Source: Fragilaria crotonensis
Taxonomy: Eukaryota > Bacillariophyta > Fragilariophyceae > Fragilariales > Fragilariaceae
Assembly: GCA_022925895.1 (NCBI GenBank)
Contig: JAKSYS010000061.1
Coordinates: 62,001 to 126,000 of the forward strand
Length of the DNA stretch: 64,000 nucleotides
Direction: 5' to 3'
Shown: positions 19,443-28,929 of the stretch, piece after piece
How positions within the stretch are numbered: position 1 is the first letter of the stretch
Layout: every line of letters starts with the position of its first letter
Made by a program: the position numbers and the translations under genes
Notes under the pieces: generated by a model
The model's input: only the letters and a program-made list of their open reading frames with translations
Told to the model about the DNA's origin: nothing
Databases searched by the model: none

Positions 19443-19599
19443 AGTTATTTTTGGGAAATTAAATAAAGATATATTATTTGGTTCTAAAGATTGATTTACG
19501 TTAAGTTGTAACAAAAATATTACAGAATTATTCTTAATTCTATGTACTTATAATTGTAGATTAAAAGAATAAAAAAAGTCTCACTATTTTATTAAATTT

Positions 19600-19902
19600 T
19601 TACCAACTTGATTTTGTAACACCTGGTAATAAACATTGATGACCCATTTCTCTAAAAACATGTCGTGATAAACCAAAATCACGGAAAAAGCCACGAGGAC
19701 GCCCTGTTTTCCAACAACGATTACGGATTCTAGTTTTTGAGCTGTTTCGTGGTAGTTTTTGTATTTTTGTATGAACTGCAAGCTTTAAAGAAAAAGTATC
19801 TGCTTGTTGGTATTGTTTTAATAATTTTGCTCGTTTTAAATGATATTTGGTATGTAATTGTAAGCGTTTTTTTTCACGCTCAATCATGCTTTTTTTTGCC
19901 AT
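19600..19902 (-). CDS. rps14: 30S ribosomal protein S14
   Basis: 100 residues. [13 protein letters not shown] start, and the end [30 protein letters not shown] with [10 protein letters not shown] is typical of S14 of the long, zinc-free type. The 321 bases between its start and psbB hold no gene, only the divergent upstream regions, with a TATAAT at 20141-20146 toward psbB. Confidence 0.97.
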   Translation of the reverse strand: MAKKSMIEREKKRLQLHTKYHLKRAKLLKQYQQADTFSLKLAVHTKIQKLPRNSSKTRIRNRCWKTGRPRGFFRDFGLSRHVFREMGHQCLLPGVTKSSW

Positions 19903-20223
19903 ACTTTAAACAATTGAATGTTAATAAATGTAAATAATAAAGTTTTATAAATCGACAAATTGACGACTTTAATTCTATAAGTTTCATACTATTCTACCTA
20001 GTATAACAAAATAAGTAAAGATATTATATTATTTAAGATTACTAATTCAAAAAATTTATTAAAAGATTATGTAAATTTTAAGAATGCTTAGAAAGAATAA
20101 GAATCGTTTTTTAAAGTAATTAATTTTTTTTATCTTTGCTTATAATATTATATTGTCTAACTTTTATTTAGTTTAGTTGTAAGAAAGTCAAAAACCATTT
20201 TTATTATTAAGGAATGATTTACT

Positions 20224-21753
20224 ATGGCATTACCATGGTATCGTGTTCATACAGTTGTTTTAAATGATCCTGGTCGATTAATTGCTGTTCACTTAATGCA
20301 CACAGCATTAGTTGCTGGTTGGGCTGGCTCAATGGCATTATATGAACTTGCAGTTTTTGATCCATCTGATCCAGTACTAAATCCAATGTGGCGTCAAGGT
20401 ATGTTTGTTATGCCTTTCATGACACGTTTAGGAATTACAGATTCTTGGGGTGGTTGGAGTATAACAGGTGAAAGTGTTTCAAATCCAGGTATTTGGAGTT
20501 TTGAAGGTGTTGCTTTATCGCATATCGTATTATCAGGTATGTGTTTCTTAGCAGCAATTTGGCACTGGGTATATTGGGATTTAGAATTATTCCGTGATCC
20601 GCGTACAGGTGAACCTGCATTAGATTTACCAAAAATCTTTGGTATTCACTTATTTTTATCAGGTTTATTATGTTTTGGTTTCGGAGCTTTCCACGTAACA
20701 GGTTTATTTGGACCTGGTATTTGGGTATCTGATGCTTATGGTATCACAGGTAAAGTTCAACCTGTAGCACCTGCATGGGGTGCTGATGGGTTTAACCCAT
20801 TCAACCCTGGTGGGATTGCATCGCACCATATCGCAGCAGGTATTTTTGGTATTTTAGCAGGTATTTTCCATTTAACTGTACGTCCATCTCAAAGATTATA
20901 CCGTGCTTTACGTATGGGTAATATTGAAACTGTTTTATCTAGTAGTATTTCAGCTGTATTCTTTGCTGCTTTTGTTACATCAGGTACAATGTGGTACGGT
21001 GCTGCAGCAACTCCTATTGAATTATTTGGTCCTACACGTTACCAATGGGATAGTGGTTATTTCCAACAAGAAATCGAACGTCAAGTAGAAGCATCTGTTG
21101 GTGAAGGTTTATCAGAAAGTCAAGCTTGGTCAAGAATTCCTGATAAATTAGCATTCTACGATTACATTGGTAATAACCCTGCAAAAGGTGGTTTATTCCG
21201 TGCTGGTGCTATGGATAAAGGTGATGGGATTGCTGAAGCATGGTTAGGTCATCCAATTTTCCGTGATAAAGAAGGTCGCGAATTAACAGTTCGTCGTATG
21301 CCAGCTTTCTTCGAAACATTCCCTGTTATTTTAGTAGACAAAGATGGTATTATCCGTGCAGATATTCCATTCCGTCGTGCTGAATCTAAATATAGTATTG
21401 AGCAAGTAGGTGTTAGTGTTGATTTCTATGGTGGTAAATTAAATGGTCAAACATTCAAAGATGCACCAACTGTTAAGAAATTTGCACGTAAAGCACAATT
21501 AGGTGAAGTTTTCGAATTTGATCGTACAAGTTTAGAATCTGATGGTGTATTTAGAAGTAGTCCACGTGGTTGGTACACTTTTGGTCATGCTAACTTTGCT
21601 TTATTATTCTTCTTCGGTCATTTATGGCATGGTGGTCGTACGATCTTCCGTGATGTTTTCACAGGTATTGGTGCAGAGGTTACAGAACAAGTAGAATTTG
21701 GTGTATTCCAAAAACTTGGTGATAAAACAACTAAAAAACAAGGTGCGGTTTAA
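20224..21753 (+). CDS. psbB: Photosystem II CP47 antenna protein
   Basis: 509 residues, normal length. [41 protein letters not shown] is invariant. It has six membrane helices carrying the chlorophyll-binding His residues (for example [17 protein letters not shown] and [14 protein letters not shown]) and a large luminal loop before the last helix. It passes excitation to the D1/D2 core. An AAGGAAT site lies upstream of the ATG. It leads the psbB-psbT-psbN-psbH cluster. Confidence 0.99.
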   Translation: MALPWYRVHTVVLNDPGRLIAVHLMHTALVAGWAGSMALYELAVFDPSDPVLNPMWRQGMFVMPFMTRLGITDSWGGWSITGESVSNPGIWSFEGVALSHIVLSGMCFLAAIWHWVYWDLELFRDPRTGEPALDLPKIFGIHLFLSGLLCFGFGAFHVTGLFGPGIWVSDAYGITGKVQPVAPAWGADGFNPFNPGGIASHHIAAGIFGILAGIFHLTVRPSQRLYRALRMGNIETVLSSSISAVFFAAFVTSGTMWYGAAATPIELFGPTRYQWDSGYFQQEIERQVEASVGEGLSESQAWSRIPDKLAFYDYIGNNPAKGGLFRAGAMDKGDGIAEAWLGHPIFRDKEGRELTVRRMPAFFETFPVILVDKDGIIRADIPFRRAESKYSIEQVGVSVDFYGGKLNGQTFKDAPTVKKFARKAQLGEVFEFDRTSLESDGVFRSSPRGWYTFGHANFALLFFFGHLWHGGRTIFRDVFTGIGAEVTEQVEFGVFQKLGDKTTKKQGAV

Positions 21754-21806
21754 TCTAAATCAAATCTTTGTTTCTACCTTTTTTTAAATTTAAATAGGAT
21801 TAAACA

Positions 21807-21905
21807 ATGGAAGCTTTAGTTTACACATTTTTACTTATTGGTACATTAATAGTAATTTTCTTTGCTGTATTCTTCAGAGAAACTCCACGAATCATCAAAA
21901 AATAA
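21807..21905 (+). CDS. psbT: Photosystem II protein PsbT
   Basis: 32 residues, one helix: [19 protein letters not shown], then [13 protein letters not shown]. It stabilises the photosystem II dimer interface. It follows psbB by 53 bases, and its stop is inside a hairpin shared with psbN. Confidence 0.97.
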   Translation: MEALVYTFLLIGTLIVIFFAVFFRETPRIIKK

Positions 21906-21930
21906 AACCATTTATTATGGTTTTATTTTT
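21898..21930. terminator. Hairpin between psbT and psbN
   Basis: 14-bp perfect arms (21898-21911 and 21917-21930) with a five-base loop. The left arm holds the psbT TAA and the right arm reaches into the psbN stop. A hairpin in the same place is known in the psbB cluster of other plastids. Confidence 0.7.
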
Positions 21931-22060
21931 AGTCTTCGTGTTCTTCAAAAGGATCTCGTAAATTTTGAGCAGCAGGACCAAAAGCAGTGTATATAGAATA
22001 TGTAGTAATTCCTAGAAGTAAACTCGATACAAAAATAACAATAATAGTTGCTGTTTCCAT
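21929..22060 (-). CDS. psbN: Photosystem II assembly protein PsbN
   Basis: 43 residues: [20 protein letters not shown] then [23 protein letters not shown]. It is encoded opposite to psbB, psbT and psbH, as in other plastids. In plants the protein is an assembly factor for the photosystem II reaction centre and not a structural subunit. Confidence 0.97.
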   Translation of the reverse strand: METATIIVIFVSSLLLGITTYSIYTAFGPAAQNLRDPFEEHED

Positions 22061-22141
22061 GTTATATTATTATTTAAATTAACAGTTTAGTATTATATAA
22101 CATCTGATAGAAAATTAATTTATTAAAAAATAAATATTTTT

Positions 22142-22345
22142 ATGGCATTACGAACACGATTAGGTGAAATCTTACGCCCATTAAATGCTGAATATGGTAA
22201 AGTTGCTCCAGGTTGGGGTACAACACCAATTATGGCAGTAGTAATGGGAGCATTTTTAGTATTTTTATTAATTATTTTACAAATCTACAATTCATCATTA
22301 ATTATTGAGAATGTAGATGTAGATTGGGCAAACGGACTTGTATAA
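22142..22345 (+). CDS. psbH: Photosystem II phosphoprotein PsbH
   Basis: 67 residues. [50 protein letters not shown] contains the single helix. The long phosphorylated N-terminal tail of land plants is absent, as in algae. It is the last gene of the psbB cluster. Confidence 0.98.
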   Translation: MALRTRLGEILRPLNAEYGKVAPGWGTTPIMAVVMGAFLVFLLIILQIYNSSLIIENVDVDWANGLV

Positions 22346-22400
22346 TTTATTAAGTTTTAGTAAGCTTAATGCAGGATATAACGAAAACTAATATAAAATA

Positions 22401-22442
22401 TGATTGATATCTCTACAATTTAAATTGTAGAGATATCAATCA
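22401..22442. terminator. 21-bp palindrome between psbH and petN
   Basis: Exact palindrome with arms 22401-22421 and 22422-22442 and no spacer, 55 bases after the psbH stop and 24 bases before petN. It is a likely processing or termination site of the psbH transcript. Confidence 0.65.
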
Positions 22443-22466
22443 ATTAAAACATAAACTAACGAATCT

Positions 22467-22556
22467 ATGGATATTATAAGTCTAGGTTGGGCTGGTTTAA
22501 TGACAATGTTTACATTTTCATTAGCACTAGTAGTATGGGCTCGAAATGGTTTCTAA
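22467..22556 (+). CDS. petN: Cytochrome b6f subunit VIII, PetN
   Basis: 29 residues: [20 protein letters not shown] then LVVWARNGF, the invariant PetN pattern. It is one helix needed for b6f stability. petM follows 31 bases later. Confidence 0.97.
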   Translation: MDIISLGWAGLMTMFTFSLALVVWARNGF

Positions 22557-22587
22557 TACTTTAAATTCTTAAAATTTTAAATATATA

Positions 22588-22716
22588 ATGGAATTAATTC
22601 TTAAAATCTTTCCGTATGCTAGCCCTGAAATTGTGACAGCAGCAGTTACTTGTTTCTTCATGACTTTATTTGGTCTTTCATTAGGATTTGCTTTATTAAA
22701 AGTTCAAGGTGAATAG
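22588..22716 (+). CDS. petM: Cytochrome b6f subunit VII, PetM
   Basis: 42 residues. The C-terminal part VTAAVTCFFMTLFGLSLGFA with LLKVQGE is the PetM helix and tail. About 10 residues (MELILKIFPYAS) precede the usual start. I chose the first ATG because no later ATG precedes the helix. Confidence 0.92.
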   Translation: MELILKIFPYASPEIVTAAVTCFFMTLFGLSLGFALLKVQGE

Positions 22717-22764
22717 ACAAGATTTAATAATAATATAACAAATATTATTATTAAATTATTTTAA

Positions 22765-22838
22765 CGGGACTGACGAGACTCGAACTCGCAACTTCCGCCG
22801 TGACAGGGCGGTGCTCTAACCAATTGAACTACAATCCC
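22765..22838 (-). tRNA. trnD-GUC: tRNA-Asp(GUC)
   Basis: 74 nt. Acceptor GGGATTG/CAGTCCC, anticodon loop CTGTCAC (GUC), T-arm GCGAG-TTCGAGT-CTCGT. Confidence 0.94.
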
Positions 22839-22912
22839 AAATTCTCTCTCCATTGCATAACAGACACAACCTACTGTAACAGTTTTCTATCAAATTGTCA
22901 AATAATATTTTA

Positions 22913-22999
22913 AGGAGAAACAGGGATTCGAACCCTGGGTACAAATAATTGTACGATAGATTAGCAATCTATTGCTTTCGACCACTCAGCCATTTCTCC
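22913..22999 (-). tRNA. trnS-GCU: tRNA-Ser(GCU)
   Basis: Class II tRNA. Acceptor GGAGAAA/TTTCTCC, anticodon loop TTGCTAA (GCU), a variable arm built on GTACAATTATTTGTAC, and T-arm CAGGG-TTCGAAT-CCCTG. Confidence 0.95.
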
Positions 23000-23138
23000 A
23001 AATTTAAAAATTTGTACAATTTATAGAGTTTATAAGATTCAAAATAATAAAAAATTTTAAATTTTATCTTTAACTAATGTCAAAAAGAAGCTACAAATTA
23101 TGAATTACCCTATTAAATAAATAATAATCGCATTTCAA

Positions 23139-23211
23139 TGGCTCCGGTTGGATTTGAACCTACGACCTTGGGCTTATGAATCCCCTGCTCTAACCACTGA
23201 GCTACGGAGCC
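23139..23211 (-). tRNA. trnM-CAU: Elongator tRNA-Met(CAU)
   Basis: 73 nt. Acceptor GGCTCCG/CGGAGCC fully paired, anticodon loop TTCATAA (CAU), T-arm GTAGG-TTCAAAT-CCAAC. The paired first base and class I shape separate it from the initiator and from the long-arm CAU tRNA. Confidence 0.88.
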
Positions 23212-23347
23212 TTGCGAATTTGGGTAACTTTATAGTAATTATAACATTAGGATAATAAATTTTTATTCTTTTATTAATTATTTCAAATAAATTGTAGCAT
23301 TTTATATTGAGGTAAAATTTATAGTCCTCAATATAAAGTGTTACAAC

Positions 23348-23461
23348 TTAATCTTCAATATCATTCGAAGAAATATAAATAAAAAATAAAGCCATACTTA
23401 AAGCTGGGAAAACTATTCCAACAATAGGAACTAAAATTGATGGTAAAAAAGCAGCTGCCAT
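23348..23461 (-). CDS. psaI: Photosystem I subunit VIII, PsaI
   Basis: 37 residues: MAAAFLPSILVPIVGIVFPA then LSMALFFIYISSNDIED, the PsaI helix with its conserved Pro-rich start. It helps bind PsaL. A 12-bp inverted repeat (23301-23312 and 23326-23337) lies just past its stop. Confidence 0.96.
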   Translation of the reverse strand: MAAAFLPSILVPIVGIVFPALSMALFFIYISSNDIED

Positions 23462-23660
23462 AGATTACGTTAAATTTTAAAAGTTTTTAAATTAAGAATT
23501 ATTAATCGCAAAAATTGCTATTATCCATTCTATACTAAAAATTACAATAATAAAACATTAATATAAATCATAAAATTAATAATTTTTAAAGTAAAATTAA
23601 TAATATTAAATCGAAGATTTTTATCATTTCAAGTTTTATATATAAATAAATTTAATAATT

Positions 23661-23795
23661 ATGGAAACTTTATTATTATCACGTTTACCAGAAGCATATA
23701 TCGTTTTTAGTCCTATTGTTGATGTTTTACCTATTATTCCTGTCTTTTTCTTATTATTAGCATTTGTTTGGCAAGCTTCTATTGGTTTTAGATAA
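23661..23795 (+). CDS. psbK: Photosystem II protein PsbK
   Basis: 44 residues as precursor. The mature part starts at about [20 protein letters not shown] and ends [16 protein letters not shown], which is typical. It is one helix close to CP43. Confidence 0.96.
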   Translation: METLLLSRLPEAYIVFSPIVDVLPIIPVFFLLLAFVWQASIGFR

Positions 23796-23881
23796 TTTAA
23801 AATATATAATTTACGAAACCTGCGCTACAATATATAGTCAGTAACTTTTGTTATAATAATTTATATAAAATTCAAAAATAA

Positions 23882-23995
23882 ATGGTTGAACCTTTATTAT
23901 CTGGAATCGTTTTAGGTATGATTACCGTTTCAGCTTTTGGTCTTTTTGTAGCGGCATTTTTACAATATCGTCGTGGAAATCAATTTGAAATTTAA
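23882..23995 (+). CDS. petG: Cytochrome b6f subunit V, PetG
   Basis: 37 residues: [20 protein letters not shown] then [17 protein letters not shown]. It is one helix required for b6f assembly. A 17-bp palindrome follows its stop. Confidence 0.97.
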   Translation: MVEPLLSGIVLGMITVSAFGLFVAAFLQYRRGNQFEI

Positions 23996-24003
23996 TTTCA
24001 TTA

Positions 24004-24037
24004 AAATTTTGTAAACTTTATAAAGTTTACAAAATTT
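24004..24037 (+). terminator. 17-bp palindrome after petG
   Basis: Perfect palindrome, arms 24004-24020 and 24021-24037, beginning 8 bases after the petG stop. Confidence 0.65.
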
Positions 24038-24057
24038 CAAATTAACTAAAAAATTAT

Positions 24058-24086
24058 TTGACTAATTAGAAACCTTATAGTATATA
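24058..24086 (+). promoter_or_regulatory. Promoter of trnT
   Basis: TTGACT (24058-24063), 17-base spacer, TATATA (24081-24086), 50 bases upstream of trnT. Confidence 0.55.
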
Positions 24087-24136
24087 TAGTGGTAATGGAA
24101 ATGATAATATAGTGACTAATATATCACTTAAATTTA

Positions 24137-24208
24137 GCTGGTGTAGCTCAACGGTAGAGCAACGGATTTGTAATCCGTAGGTTGGGGGTTCAAATCCCTT
24201 CACCAGCT
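24137..24208 (+). tRNA. trnT-UGU: tRNA-Thr(UGU)
   Basis: 72 nt. Acceptor GCTGGTG/CACCAGC, anticodon loop TTTGTAA (UGU), T-arm TGGGGG-TTCAAAT-CCCTT. It converges on psbC. Confidence 0.95.
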
Positions 24209-24420
24209 TTCAAATTATAGAATTTTTATAATACAACCAGTCCAACAATTTTTCATTTAAAATAACGTTTGTGATTTTTATTTTGGTTTTTAAAATCACC
24301 CCCGCTCTGACAATAATAATTTTTAAGTTTTGAAACATCCCAAACTTTAAAACAATAAAAAAAATATTTGAATAATTAATTTTATCTAGTTCATATGAAC
24401 TAGATAAAATTAAGAGATAA

Positions 24421-25800
24421 TTAATCAATAGGACGCATAGATAATACAGGCTCGTTTGCACGATTAATACCTTTTTCAAAACCTGCAGCAGCTGCACGAG
24501 CACGGCCTGAATGCCACCAGTGACCTACTAGGAAGAAGAATCCTAAAATGAAATGTGAACAACATAACCATGAACGAGGTGATACATAGTTAACAGAGTT
24601 AATTTCAGTCGCAACACCACCTACAGAATTTAATGATCCTAAAGGAGCATGTGTCATATATTCAGCAGCACGACGTTCTTGCCATGGTTGAATATCATTT
24701 TTAATTTTATTGATATCTAAACCATTTGGACCACGTAATGGCTCAACCCAAGGAGCACGTAAATCCCAGAAACGCATTGTTTCACCACCAAAAATGATTT
24801 CACCACTTGGTGAACGCATTAAGTATTTACCTAAACCTGTTGGACCTTGTGCAGATGATACATTAGCACCTAAACGTTGATCTCGAACTAAAAAAGTAAA
24901 TGCTTGCGATTGTGAAGCTTCTGGACCTGTTGGACCATATAATTCACTAGGATAAGCTGTATTATTATACCAAGAGTATAATGATGCAGTAAAGCCCATA
25001 AGACTGATTGCTGCTAAACTGTATGATAAATAAGCTTCACCAGACCAAACAAAAGCTCGACGAGCCCATGCAAATGGCTTAGTGAAAATATGCCATAAAC
25101 CACCAGTAATACATAGAACACCTACCCAGATGTGACCACCTACGATATCTTCCATATTATTTACAGATACAACCCAACCGTCACCACCAAAAGGTGAACG
25201 GAATACATAACCGAAGATTACAATTGGATTTAATGTTGGTGTTGTAATAAAACGAACATCACCACCACCTGGAGCCCAAGTATCATAAACTCCACCAAAA
25301 TACATAGCTTTAATAACTAATAAGAATGACCCAATTCCTAGTAAACATAAATGGATACCTAAAATTGTTGTCATTTTATTTTTATCACGCCAGTCATAAC
25401 CAAAAAATGGGAATGATTCTTCTAATGTATCTGGGCCTAATAAAGAGTGATAAATACCACCAAAACCTAAAACTGCAGATGAGATTAAATGAACTACACC
25501 TACTGCAAAATATGGTAACGTTGAAGTAATTTCACCACCAGGACCAATACCGTAACCTAAAGTAGCTAAATGGGGAATACAGATAAAACCTTGTTCATAT
25601 AATGGTTTTTCCGGTACGAAATGTGAAACTTCAAATAATACCATAGCGCCTGCCCAAAATACCATTAAACCGGCATGAGCAACATGAGCACCTAATAATT
25701 TACCTGAAACATTGATTAAACGTGCATTTCCACTCCACCAAGCGAAACCTGTTGACTCAATGTCGCGACCTGCGATACTACTATTAAAGGGCGTTTCCAC
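24421..25800 (-). CDS. psbC: Photosystem II CP43 antenna protein
   Basis: I place the start at GTG 25800-25798 ([13 protein letters not shown]). A full AGGAGG lies 9 bases upstream, and tobacco psbC is known to start at the matching GTG. An in-frame ATG at 25836 ([14 protein letters not shown]) and another at 25866 are possible alternatives. With the GTG it is 459 residues and overlaps the end of psbD by 17 bases. Six helices carry chlorophyll-binding His residues. The large luminal loop holds [23 protein letters not shown], which contributes to the manganese-cluster environment. It ends with LSMRPID. Confidence 0.98.
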   Translation of the reverse strand: METPFNSSIAGRDIESTGFAWWSGNARLINVSGKLLGAHVAHAGLMVFWAGAMVLFEVSHFVPEKPLYEQGFICIPHLATLGYGIGPGGEITSTLPYFAVGVVHLISSAVLGFGGIYHSLLGPDTLEESFPFFGYDWRDKNKMTTILGIHLCLLGIGSFLLVIKAMYFGGVYDTWAPGGGDVRFITTPTLNPIVIFGYVFRSPFGGDGWVVSVNNMEDIVGGHIWVGVLCITGGLWHIFTKPFAWARRAFVWSGEAYLSYSLAAISLMGFTASLYSWYNNTAYPSELYGPTGPEASQSQAFTFLVRDQRLGANVSSAQGPTGLGKYLMRSPSGEIIFGGETMRFWDLRAPWVEPLRGPNGLDINKIKNDIQPWQERRAAEYMTHAPLGSLNSVGGVATEINSVNYVSPRSWLCCSHFILGFFFLVGHWWHSGRARAAAAGFEKGINRANEPVLSMRPID

Positions 25801-26839
25801 GTGGTAATACCTCCTCAGGGAATACAAAGTTTTCATGTGGTTGATCCTGTGCGGCCATCCAAGCACGAATACCTTCGTTTAATAAAATGTTTTTTGTGTA
25901 GAATGTTTCAAATTCAGGATCTTCAGCAGCACGTAACTCTTGTGATACGAAATCATAAGCACGTAAGTTTAATGCTAAACCAACGATACCGATAGCACTT
26001 GTCCATAAACCTGTTACAGGTACAAATAACATAAAGAAGTGTAACCAACGTTTGTTAGAAAAAGCTACACCAAAAATTTGTGACCAGAAACGGTTCGCTG
26101 TAACCATTGAATAAGTTTCTTCTGATTGAGTTGGTGTGAAAGCACGGAAAGTGTTAGCTGCATCACCATCTTCAAATAAAGTATTTTCAACAGTAGCTCC
26201 GTGAATAGCACATAATAATGCACCACCTAAAATTCCAGCAACACCCATCATATGGAACGGGTTTAATGTCCAGTTATGGAAACCTTGTAAGAATAATAAG
26301 AAACGGAAGATTGCAGCAACACCAAAACTTGGTGCGAAGAACCAACTTGCTTGACCTAAAGGGTATAATAAGAATACAGACACAAAAACAGCAATTGGAC
26401 CAGAGAATGCAATTGCGTTATATGGACGAATACCTACTAAACGTGCAATTTCAAATTGACGTAAGCAGAACCCAATTAAACCAAATGAACCATGTAAAGC
26501 AATAAATGCCCAAAGGCCACCAATTTGACACCAGCGTGTAAAATCACCTTGAGCTTCAGGACCCCATAATAATAATAATGAGTGACCCATACTGTTAGCA
26601 GGTGTCGATACTGCTGCTGTTAAAAAATTACAACCTTCAAGGTAAGAACTAGCTAAACCATGAGTATACCATGATGTTACAAAAGTTGTACCTGTTAACC
26701 AACCGCCTGTAGCTAAATACGCAGTTGGGAATAATAATAAACCTGACCAACCAACGAAAACAAATCGATCTTTCTTTAACCAATCGTCAATTAGATCAAA
26801 TAAGCCACGTTCTTGGTTTTGCCCAATAGCAATGGTCAT
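25784..26839 (-). CDS. psbD: Photosystem II D2 protein
   Basis: 351 residues. [35 protein letters not shown] start, [27 protein letters not shown] and [32 protein letters not shown] carry the chlorophyll, iron and QA site residues. It forms the reaction centre with D1; psbA is outside the window. It is transcribed with psbC, with which it overlaps. An AAGGA sits upstream of the ATG. Confidence 0.99.
   Translation of the reverse strand: MTIAIGQNQERGLFDLIDDWLKKDRFVFVGWSGLLLFPTAYLATGGWLTGTTFVTSWYTHGLASSYLEGCNFLTAAVSTPANSMGHSLLLLWGPEAQGDFTRWCQIGGLWAFIALHGSFGLIGFCLRQFEIARLVGIRPYNAIAFSGPIAVFVSVFLLYPLGQASWFFAPSFGVAAIFRFLLFLQGFHNWTLNPFHMMGVAGILGGALLCAIHGATVENTLFEDGDAANTFRAFTPTQSEETYSMVTANRFWSQIFGVAFSNKRWLHFFMLFVPVTGLWTSAIGIVGLALNLRAYDFVSQELRAAEDPEFETFYTKNILLNEGIRAWMAAQDQPHENFVFPEEVLPRGNAL
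25811..25816 (-). promoter_or_regulatory. Internal Shine-Dalgarno site of psbC inside psbD
   Basis: AGGAGG on the minus strand within the last codons of psbD, 9 bases before GTG 25800. It is a perfect match to the CCTCC at the 16S rRNA 3' end (43743-43747) and decides the psbC start. Confidence 0.75.
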
Positions 26840-27016
26840 ATTATAAAAATCCTTTAATTAATTTAAAATTAGTGGATAAACATAGTAATTGAGTATTTTA
26901 TCCAAATCTTTACAACTAGTAATTATCATTATATAGCATTTAATAATAAATTTTTTAAAATATTTTATTCTTTTTAATTTATATAGAATAGCAGATTAGT
27001 AATAATAAAATATTTT

Positions 27017-27211
27017 ATGAATAGTTTTTGGACAAATATTCTTCGATATCCAAGATTTTTTATTAGTAGTTTAGTAGGTTTAATTTTAGTTATTCTTACA
27101 CCTTTTAGGAATTTATTTAAAATACCAAAATTGCGTATATTTTTAATTATTTTGATTATTTTAATTTTTATAGGATTATATTTTATACTTATAAATATGA
27201 CAGCATTATAA
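27017..27211 (+). CDS. ycf33: Conserved plastid protein Ycf33
   Basis: 64 residues: MNSFWTNILRYPRFFISSLV, then GLILVILTPFRNLFKIPKLR and a second hydrophobic segment. This is the Ycf33 pattern of red-lineage plastids and cyanobacteria. It has two membrane helices. The function is unclear; cyanobacterial work links it to cyclic electron flow. It lies between divergent psbD and trnY. Confidence 0.9.
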   Translation: MNSFWTNILRYPRFFISSLVGLILVILTPFRNLFKIPKLRIFLIILIILIFIGLYFILINMTAL

Positions 27212-27222
27212 TTAAATATTCT

Positions 27223-27304
27223 TGGGCCGGGTTGGATTCGAACCAACGTAACATGACGTAGCGGATTTACAATCCGCCCCCTTTAACCACTCGGGCACCG
27301 ACCC
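27223..27304 (-). tRNA. trnY-GUA: tRNA-Tyr(GUA)
   Basis: Class II tRNA, 82 nt. Acceptor GGGTCGG/CCGGCCC, anticodon loop TTGTAAA (GUA), short variable arm, T-arm GTTGG-TTCGAAT-CCAAC. Confidence 0.94.
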
Positions 27305-27390
27305 TCCCAAAAATTCTATCATAATAAAATTAAAAAGACAATCTTTAAAATTATTATAAAGCTATAGAATTTTTTAATTTTATTGATATA

Positions 27391-27419
27391 TTGACGTTTT
27401 AAAGTTTTTGGGTTACAAT
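27391..27419 (+). promoter_or_regulatory. Promoter of trnV-trnR
   Basis: TTGACG (27391-27396), 17-base spacer, TACAAT (27414-27419), 39 bases upstream of trnV. It is near the bacterial sigma-70 consensus. Confidence 0.65.
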
Positions 27420-27458
27420 TAGTTAGTAAGTAGATATTATATGTATTTACTAATTATT

Positions 27459-27530
27459 GGGCAATTAACTCAGCGGTAGAGTGTCTGCCTTACAAGCAGA
27501 AGGCCACAGGTTCAAATCCTGTATTGCCCA
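27459..27530 (+). tRNA. trnV-UAC: tRNA-Val(UAC)
   Basis: 72 nt, intron-free. Acceptor GGGCAAT/ATTGCCC, anticodon loop CTTACAA (UAC), T-arm ACAGG-TTCAAAT-CCTGT. Six bases separate it from trnR-UCU. Confidence 0.95.
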
Positions 27531-27536
27531 TAGCTA

Positions 27537-27609
27537 GGGCCTATCGTCTAACGGATTAGGACAGAAACCTTCTAAGTTTCCAATGTAGGTTCGATTCCTA
27601 CTGGGCCTA
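27537..27609 (+). tRNA. trnR-UCU: tRNA-Arg(UCU)
   Basis: 73 nt. Acceptor GGGCCTA/TGGGCCT, anticodon stem-loop GAAAC-CTTCTAA-GTTTC (UCU), T-arm GTAGG-TTCGATT-CCTAC. Confidence 0.95.
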
Positions 27610-27735
27610 TTTCAATATTTATGTCTTTTAATAGTCTTTAAAATTTTATATGTAGTAAGCTATTTTTTGAAGGCTATCTATTATTAAAAGTTATAATTTT
27701 AATAGATAAAATTAACTAACAGTTTTAATTACAAA

Positions 27736-27807
27736 TGGGTTGCCTGGGATTCGAACCCAGAACTATTCGGTTAAAAGCCGAGTACTCTACCATTGAGTTA
27801 GCAACCC
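27736..27807 (-). tRNA. trnK-UUU: tRNA-Lys(UUU)
   Basis: 72 nt, intron-free and without matK. Acceptor GGGTTGC/GCAACCC, anticodon loop CTTTTAA (UUU), T-arm CTGGG-TTCGAAT-CCCAG. A TATAAT on the minus strand lies just upstream. Confidence 0.95.
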
Positions 27808-28014
27808 TACACTTATTATAACACAAAGTTATATGATTATCATATTATTTGATTTAACTTTTAATAAAAATATTAGCTTTTACTGTAAATATTTTTTAAT
27901 AAAAATAATATTTTTTCTTTGTTCTTTTTAAAGTAAAATTAAAAGTAACATTACGGGTTATTTTATTCTTTAAAATTTCATTAACATTTAAATTAAATAA
28001 ACAAGGATCTTAAA

Positions 28015-28119
28015 ATGATTAATTGGCAAGTTTTAGGTCAGCTAATTTCTACAGGTGTTATTATGTTATCAGGTCCAGCTATCATTGTTTTACTAGCTTT
28101 AAAAAAAGGCAATCTTTAA
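28015..28119 (+). CDS. psb30: Photosystem II protein Psb30 (Ycf12)
   Basis: 34 residues: [20 protein letters not shown] then [14 protein letters not shown]. The SGPAII...RGNL-type ending identifies Ycf12/Psb30, a one-helix subunit at the edge of the reaction centre. psbZ follows 41 bases later. AAGGAT precedes the ATG. Confidence 0.93.
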   Translation: MINWQVLGQLISTGVIMLSGPAIIVLLALKKGNL

Positions 28120-28160
28120 TTCTTTTCTTAACATCAATATAAAAATTTAAAAAAAAACTT

Positions 28161-28349
28161 ATGTTAATTACTGCTTTAGTAGCTGTGTTTGTTTTAATTT
28201 CATTAGGTTTAGTTGTTACTGTTCCAGTAGCATTAGCTACGCCAGGTGAATGGGATGCAGCAAAACCGACTTTTAACCGTGCTTTTCAACTTTGGATTGG
28301 TCTTGTTCTTGTAATTGCAATTGCTGATGGTATTGCTACATCAATTTAG
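28161..28349 (+). CDS. psbZ: Photosystem II protein PsbZ
   Basis: 62 residues, two helices: [20 protein letters not shown], then [20 protein letters not shown] and [19 protein letters not shown]. It sits between CP43 and the periphery. It pairs with psb30 upstream. Its stop is in the left arm of a 16-bp hairpin. Confidence 0.97.
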   Translation: MLITALVAVFVLISLGLVVTVPVALATPGEWDAAKPTFNRAFQLWIGLVLVIAIADGIATSI

Positions 28350-28377
28350 AAATTATAGTTTAACTATAATTTCTAAA
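28345..28377 (+). terminator. Hairpin at the psbZ stop
   Basis: 16-bp perfect arms (28345-28360 and 28362-28377) around a single base; the left arm includes TAG 28347-28349. Confidence 0.65.
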
Positions 28378-28380
28378 CCC

Positions 28381-28407
28381 TTGACAATTCTAATATTCTA
28401 ATATAAT
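28381..28407 (+). promoter_or_regulatory. Promoter of trnG-trnE
   Basis: Perfect TTGACA (28381-28386) and perfect TATAAT (28402-28407) but with a short 15-base spacer, 48 bases upstream of trnG-GCC. Confidence 0.6.
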
Positions 28408-28455
28408 GTTACTCCAGAATAACATAGACACTAAATTATATTTAGTTATATGCTA

Positions 28456-28527
28456 GCGGGCATAGCTCAGTGGTAGAGCGCAACCTTGCCAAGGTTGATG
28501 TCGCGCGTTCGAATCGCGTTGCCCGCT
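28456..28527 (+). tRNA. trnG-GCC: tRNA-Gly(GCC)
   Basis: 72 nt. Acceptor GCGGGCA/TGCCCGC, anticodon loop TTGCCAA (GCC), T-arm GCGCG-TTCGAAT-CGCGT. Confidence 0.95.
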
Positions 28528-28536
28528 TCATTTTAA

Positions 28537-28609
28537 GCCCCCATCGTCTAGAGGCCTAGGACAGCTCCCTTTCACGGAGCAGACAGGGATTCGAATTCCC
28601 TTGGGGGTA
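28537..28609 (+). tRNA. trnE-UUC: tRNA-Glu(UUC)
   Basis: 73 nt. Acceptor GCCCCCA/TGGGGGT, anticodon loop CTTTCAC (UUC), T-arm AGGGA-TTCGAAT-TCCCT. In plastids this tRNA also supplies glutamate for tetrapyrrole synthesis. The 320 bases from here to the next ORF hold only a small TGCC-TTCG-GCA hairpin (near 28661) and AT-rich sequence. Confidence 0.95.
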
Positions 28610-28929
28610 TTTCAGTATGAGATACTTAAAAAATTATAATTTTTGATATTATTTAAATTGCCTTCGGCAGGTTTACAGAGATTAGATAATATGCTATTAT
28701 TTTTCTAGTAGCAAATTGACAGATCGATACATATTTACTTTAAACTTTACCAATTTATTAGAAAACTTTTTATAAGCTATTCTTTAAATCCTTTGTTTTT
28801 AGTTTTTAACTGACTGAAATAACAAAGTTATGCCAAAAATAGCATTAACAAAAAGTTTTAATATTTTATACTACTAAGTATAGTATTGATCTTTTATTTT
28901 ATTAACCTAATGCTCAAAGAGAGTGCAAA

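Noticed and set aside
20435-20632. Antisense open frames inside psbB, psbC, psbD, psaA, psaB, tuf and clpC
   Set aside because: They are shadows produced by codon bias of highly expressed genes and have no ribosome binding sites.
28655-28680. UUCG-type hairpin after trnE as the SRP RNA or another structured RNA
   Set aside because: It is too short and lacks SRP motifs; a clear SRP RNA was found at 11890-11988.
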